A stretch of DNA of 64,000 nt. Source: Oscillospiraceae bacterium. GTDB taxonomy: Bacteria > Bacillota > Clostridia > Oscillospirales > Oscillospiraceae. This document shows, in pieces, positions 62,923 to 64,000 of this stretch. Numbering within the stretch: position 1 is the first letter of the stretch; every line of letters begins with the position of its first letter. Both the position numbers and the translations under genes were made by a program. The notes under the pieces were generated by a model. The model was not told where the DNA came from. It did no database searches and saw only the letters and a program-made list of their open reading frames with translations. The DNA is taken from the NCBI GenBank assembly GCA_022800755.1, contig JAAWQX010000003.1:88682-152681 (forward strand). The letters run 5' to 3'.

Positions 62923-63258
62923 TCAATTCAATCTGTTCTCCTCGCCCCAGACGCACAATTGATCCAAAACGGTCATCAGAGATTTTCCACGGTCGCTGAG
63001 GCTGTACTCTACCTTTGGCGGAACTTGCGGATACTCCGTTCTGATAATCAGTCGGTCTGATTCCAACTCTTTCAGATTCATGCTGAGCGTTTTATCGGAT
63101 ATATTTTTCAAATATCGTTTCAATTCGTTAAACCGCACAACCTTATACTCCATCAGGCAGTAAAGGATAATCATTTTGTGCTTACCGGATATGAGAGACA
63201 AAGTATAGCTGAACCCGGTGTCCTCAAAATTTGCATTCTCAATAAAATTCTTTATCAT
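62923..63258 (-). CDS. HxlR-family transcriptional regulator
   Basis: A 111-residue winged-helix regulator (HxlR/YodB type). The sequences SGKHKMIILYCLMEYKVVRF, FNELKRYLKNISDKTLSMNL and YSLSDRGKSL match the family in order. HxlR members often sense quinones or aldehydes through Cys; here there are two Cys, one in the N-terminal helix (ILYCLM) and one near the end (LCVW). It is divergent from a flavin reductase-like gene it probably regulates. It is more AT-rich than its neighbours. Confidence 0.88.
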   Translation of the reverse strand: MIKNFIENANFEDTGFSYTLSLISGKHKMIILYCLMEYKVVRFNELKRYLKNISDKTLSMNLKELESDRLIIRTEYPQVPPKVEYSLSDRGKSLMTVLDQLCVWGEENRLN

Positions 63259-63302
63259 AACCCGCTATCCTCTAAGATGGTACCTTTCTAAAATGATAGT
63301 AC

Positions 63303-63330
63303 TTGAATTTCTTATAGTTGTCGGTATAAT
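63303..63330 (+). promoter_or_regulatory. Promoter of the flavin reductase gene
   Basis: TTGAAT (63303-63308), 16 bases, TATAAT (63325-63330). It lies in the shared intergenic region with hxlR; GGTACC and GTACTT nearby are possible operator parts. Confidence 0.72.
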
Positions 63331-63384
63331 AATACCGTCAATGACCGTTTCTGTCAACTCTATAAACGAAATGAGGTACTTGTT

Positions 63385-63951
63385 ATGAGAATAAAGCTCA
63401 ACGCCACTGAGGGTATTTTCCCGATGCCTGTTTTGATGATTGCAACCTATAACGAAGACGGGAGCGTCAACGTGATGAACGCAGCCTGGGGTACGATGCA
63501 GGAGGTCGGAACCGTAACGCTGAATCTGACCGAAAGTCATAAGACCGTGAAAAATATCAAGGCACGGCGCGCTTTCACCGTCAGTATCGCAGATACCGCC
63601 CACTTGGTCGAGGCGGATTATTTCGGTCTGGAGTCGGGAAACCGGGCCGCCGACAAGTTTGCACGCAGCGGGCTGACCGCCAGTAAAGCCGAAACCGTGG
63701 ACGCCCCTGTTATCAATGAGTTTCCATTGTGTCTCGAATGTGAGTTTATTGAATATCAAGACAGTGAATATGGCTGCGGCGTGATTGGCAAGGTCATCAG
63801 CATCACCGCAGACGAGCGCGTTATGGTAAATGGCAAAATCGATATGTCGCTGGTAGATGCCATCGCCTTTGACCCGTACACTCACGGCTACTACAAAGTA
63901 TCTGAGCGTGTCGGCGAAGCGTTCAAGGACGGGCTGAAGCTGAAAAAGTAA
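63385..63951 (+). CDS. Flavin reductase-like FMN-binding split-barrel protein
   Basis: A 188-residue protein of the flavin reductase (DIM6/NTAB) family: MPVLMIATYNEDGSVNVMNA, NLTESHKTVKNIKARRAFTV and a C-terminal YYKVSERVGEAFKDG. It binds FMN and may reduce flavin or be an electron donor; the true substrate is unknown. It is divergent from an HxlR regulator, a common redox-stress arrangement. A large perfect palindrome follows at the window end. Confidence 0.87.
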   Translation: MRIKLNATEGIFPMPVLMIATYNEDGSVNVMNAAWGTMQEVGTVTLNLTESHKTVKNIKARRAFTVSIADTAHLVEADYFGLESGNRAADKFARSGLTASKAETVDAPVINEFPLCLECEFIEYQDSEYGCGVIGKVISITADERVMVNGKIDMSLVDAIAFDPYTHGYYKVSERVGEAFKDGLKLKK

Positions 63952-63962
63952 TTCCACAAAAA

Positions 63963-64000
63963 TTCCGCTGCTGAAAAGCAATTGCTTTTCAGCAGCGGAA
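63963..64000 (+). terminator. 38-base perfect palindrome, probable terminator cut by the window end
   Basis: A perfect inverted repeat (TTCCGCTGCTGAAAAGCAA with its exact complement) directly after the flavin reductase gene. Whether a T tract follows is outside the window. Confidence 0.65.

Overview
The window reads as chromosomal core sequence of a GC-rich member of the Clostridia. Features pointing there are an Oscillospiraceae-like gene set, strong AGGAGG-type ribosome binding sites, near-consensus sigma-A promoters with 16-17 base spacers, a ytvI-type sporulation membrane protein, a VanW-family wall protein, and a glnA/ANTAR-regulator/gltB cluster. The family-level placement is inference. 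I saw no rRNA, tRNA, CRISPR array, insertion sequence, prophage or integrase. Genes are densely packed in short operons on both strands.

Layout. 1-5.1 kb (minus): glnA, an ANTAR antiterminator regulator and gltB (cut by the left edge), for ammonium assimilation; the glnA leader carries a terminator overlapping an ANTAR-like hairpin. 5.1-8.9 kb (minus): fhs-fchA-folD-nudix, the folate one-carbon branch. 9-14.6 kb: a glycerophosphodiesterase and a divergent five-gene run (MFS, CPBP protease, EamA, PAP2, isochorismatase). 14.6-15.2 kb: a small HTH gene with a divergent partner. 15.2-22.3 kb (minus): metG, VanW protein, hemW, htpG. 22.4-25 kb: a CbxX-type AAA+ ATPase, a compact candidate type I toxin/antisense-RNA locus, a two-gene XRE module and a ferredoxin. 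25.3-28.4 kb (minus): UPF0735 ACT protein, homoserine dehydrogenase and aspartokinase. 28.6-34.8 kb: ytvI, a MarR-MATE operon with phased operators, a HAAS-domain membrane protein pair, and proS. 35-39 kb: a COG2426 membrane protein, a secreted beta-helix lipoprotein and a LysM 5'-nucleotidase. 39.1-45.2 kb (minus): the F1Fo ATP synthase operon. 45.4-54 kb: flavoprotein, typA, an EF-G paralogue, a P-type-ATPase-like pseudoenzyme and rlmB. 54.1-64 kb: rhomboid-like protein, beta-propeller, DUF2461, WYL regulator, DUF3795, CBS-ACT protein, PNPOx-like protein, ppa, ilvA-ridA, HxlR and a flavin reductase.

Five things stand out. (1) The ATP synthase delta subunit is fused in frame to the N-terminus of alpha, with no separate atpH in the operon. 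(2) A structured intercistronic element occurs four times, always in the same orientation and always close to the start codon of the downstream gene (nitR, hemW, hom, COG2426 gene); its stem sequence differs between copies while pairing is kept, which suggests an RNA element. (3) A 28-residue hydrophobic peptide gene faces a strong convergent promoter that would make an antisense RNA over its 3' end. (4) An 822-residue membrane protein looks like a P-type ATPase that has lost most catalytic motifs. (5) Several small regulators sit beside readable operator arrays.

Functional links: glnA and gltB form the GS/GOGAT cycle; fhs, fchA and folD interconvert formate and methylene-folate; hom and lysC belong to the aspartate pathway, and ilvA uses its threonine, with ridA disposing of the reactive enamine/imine that ilvA releases.
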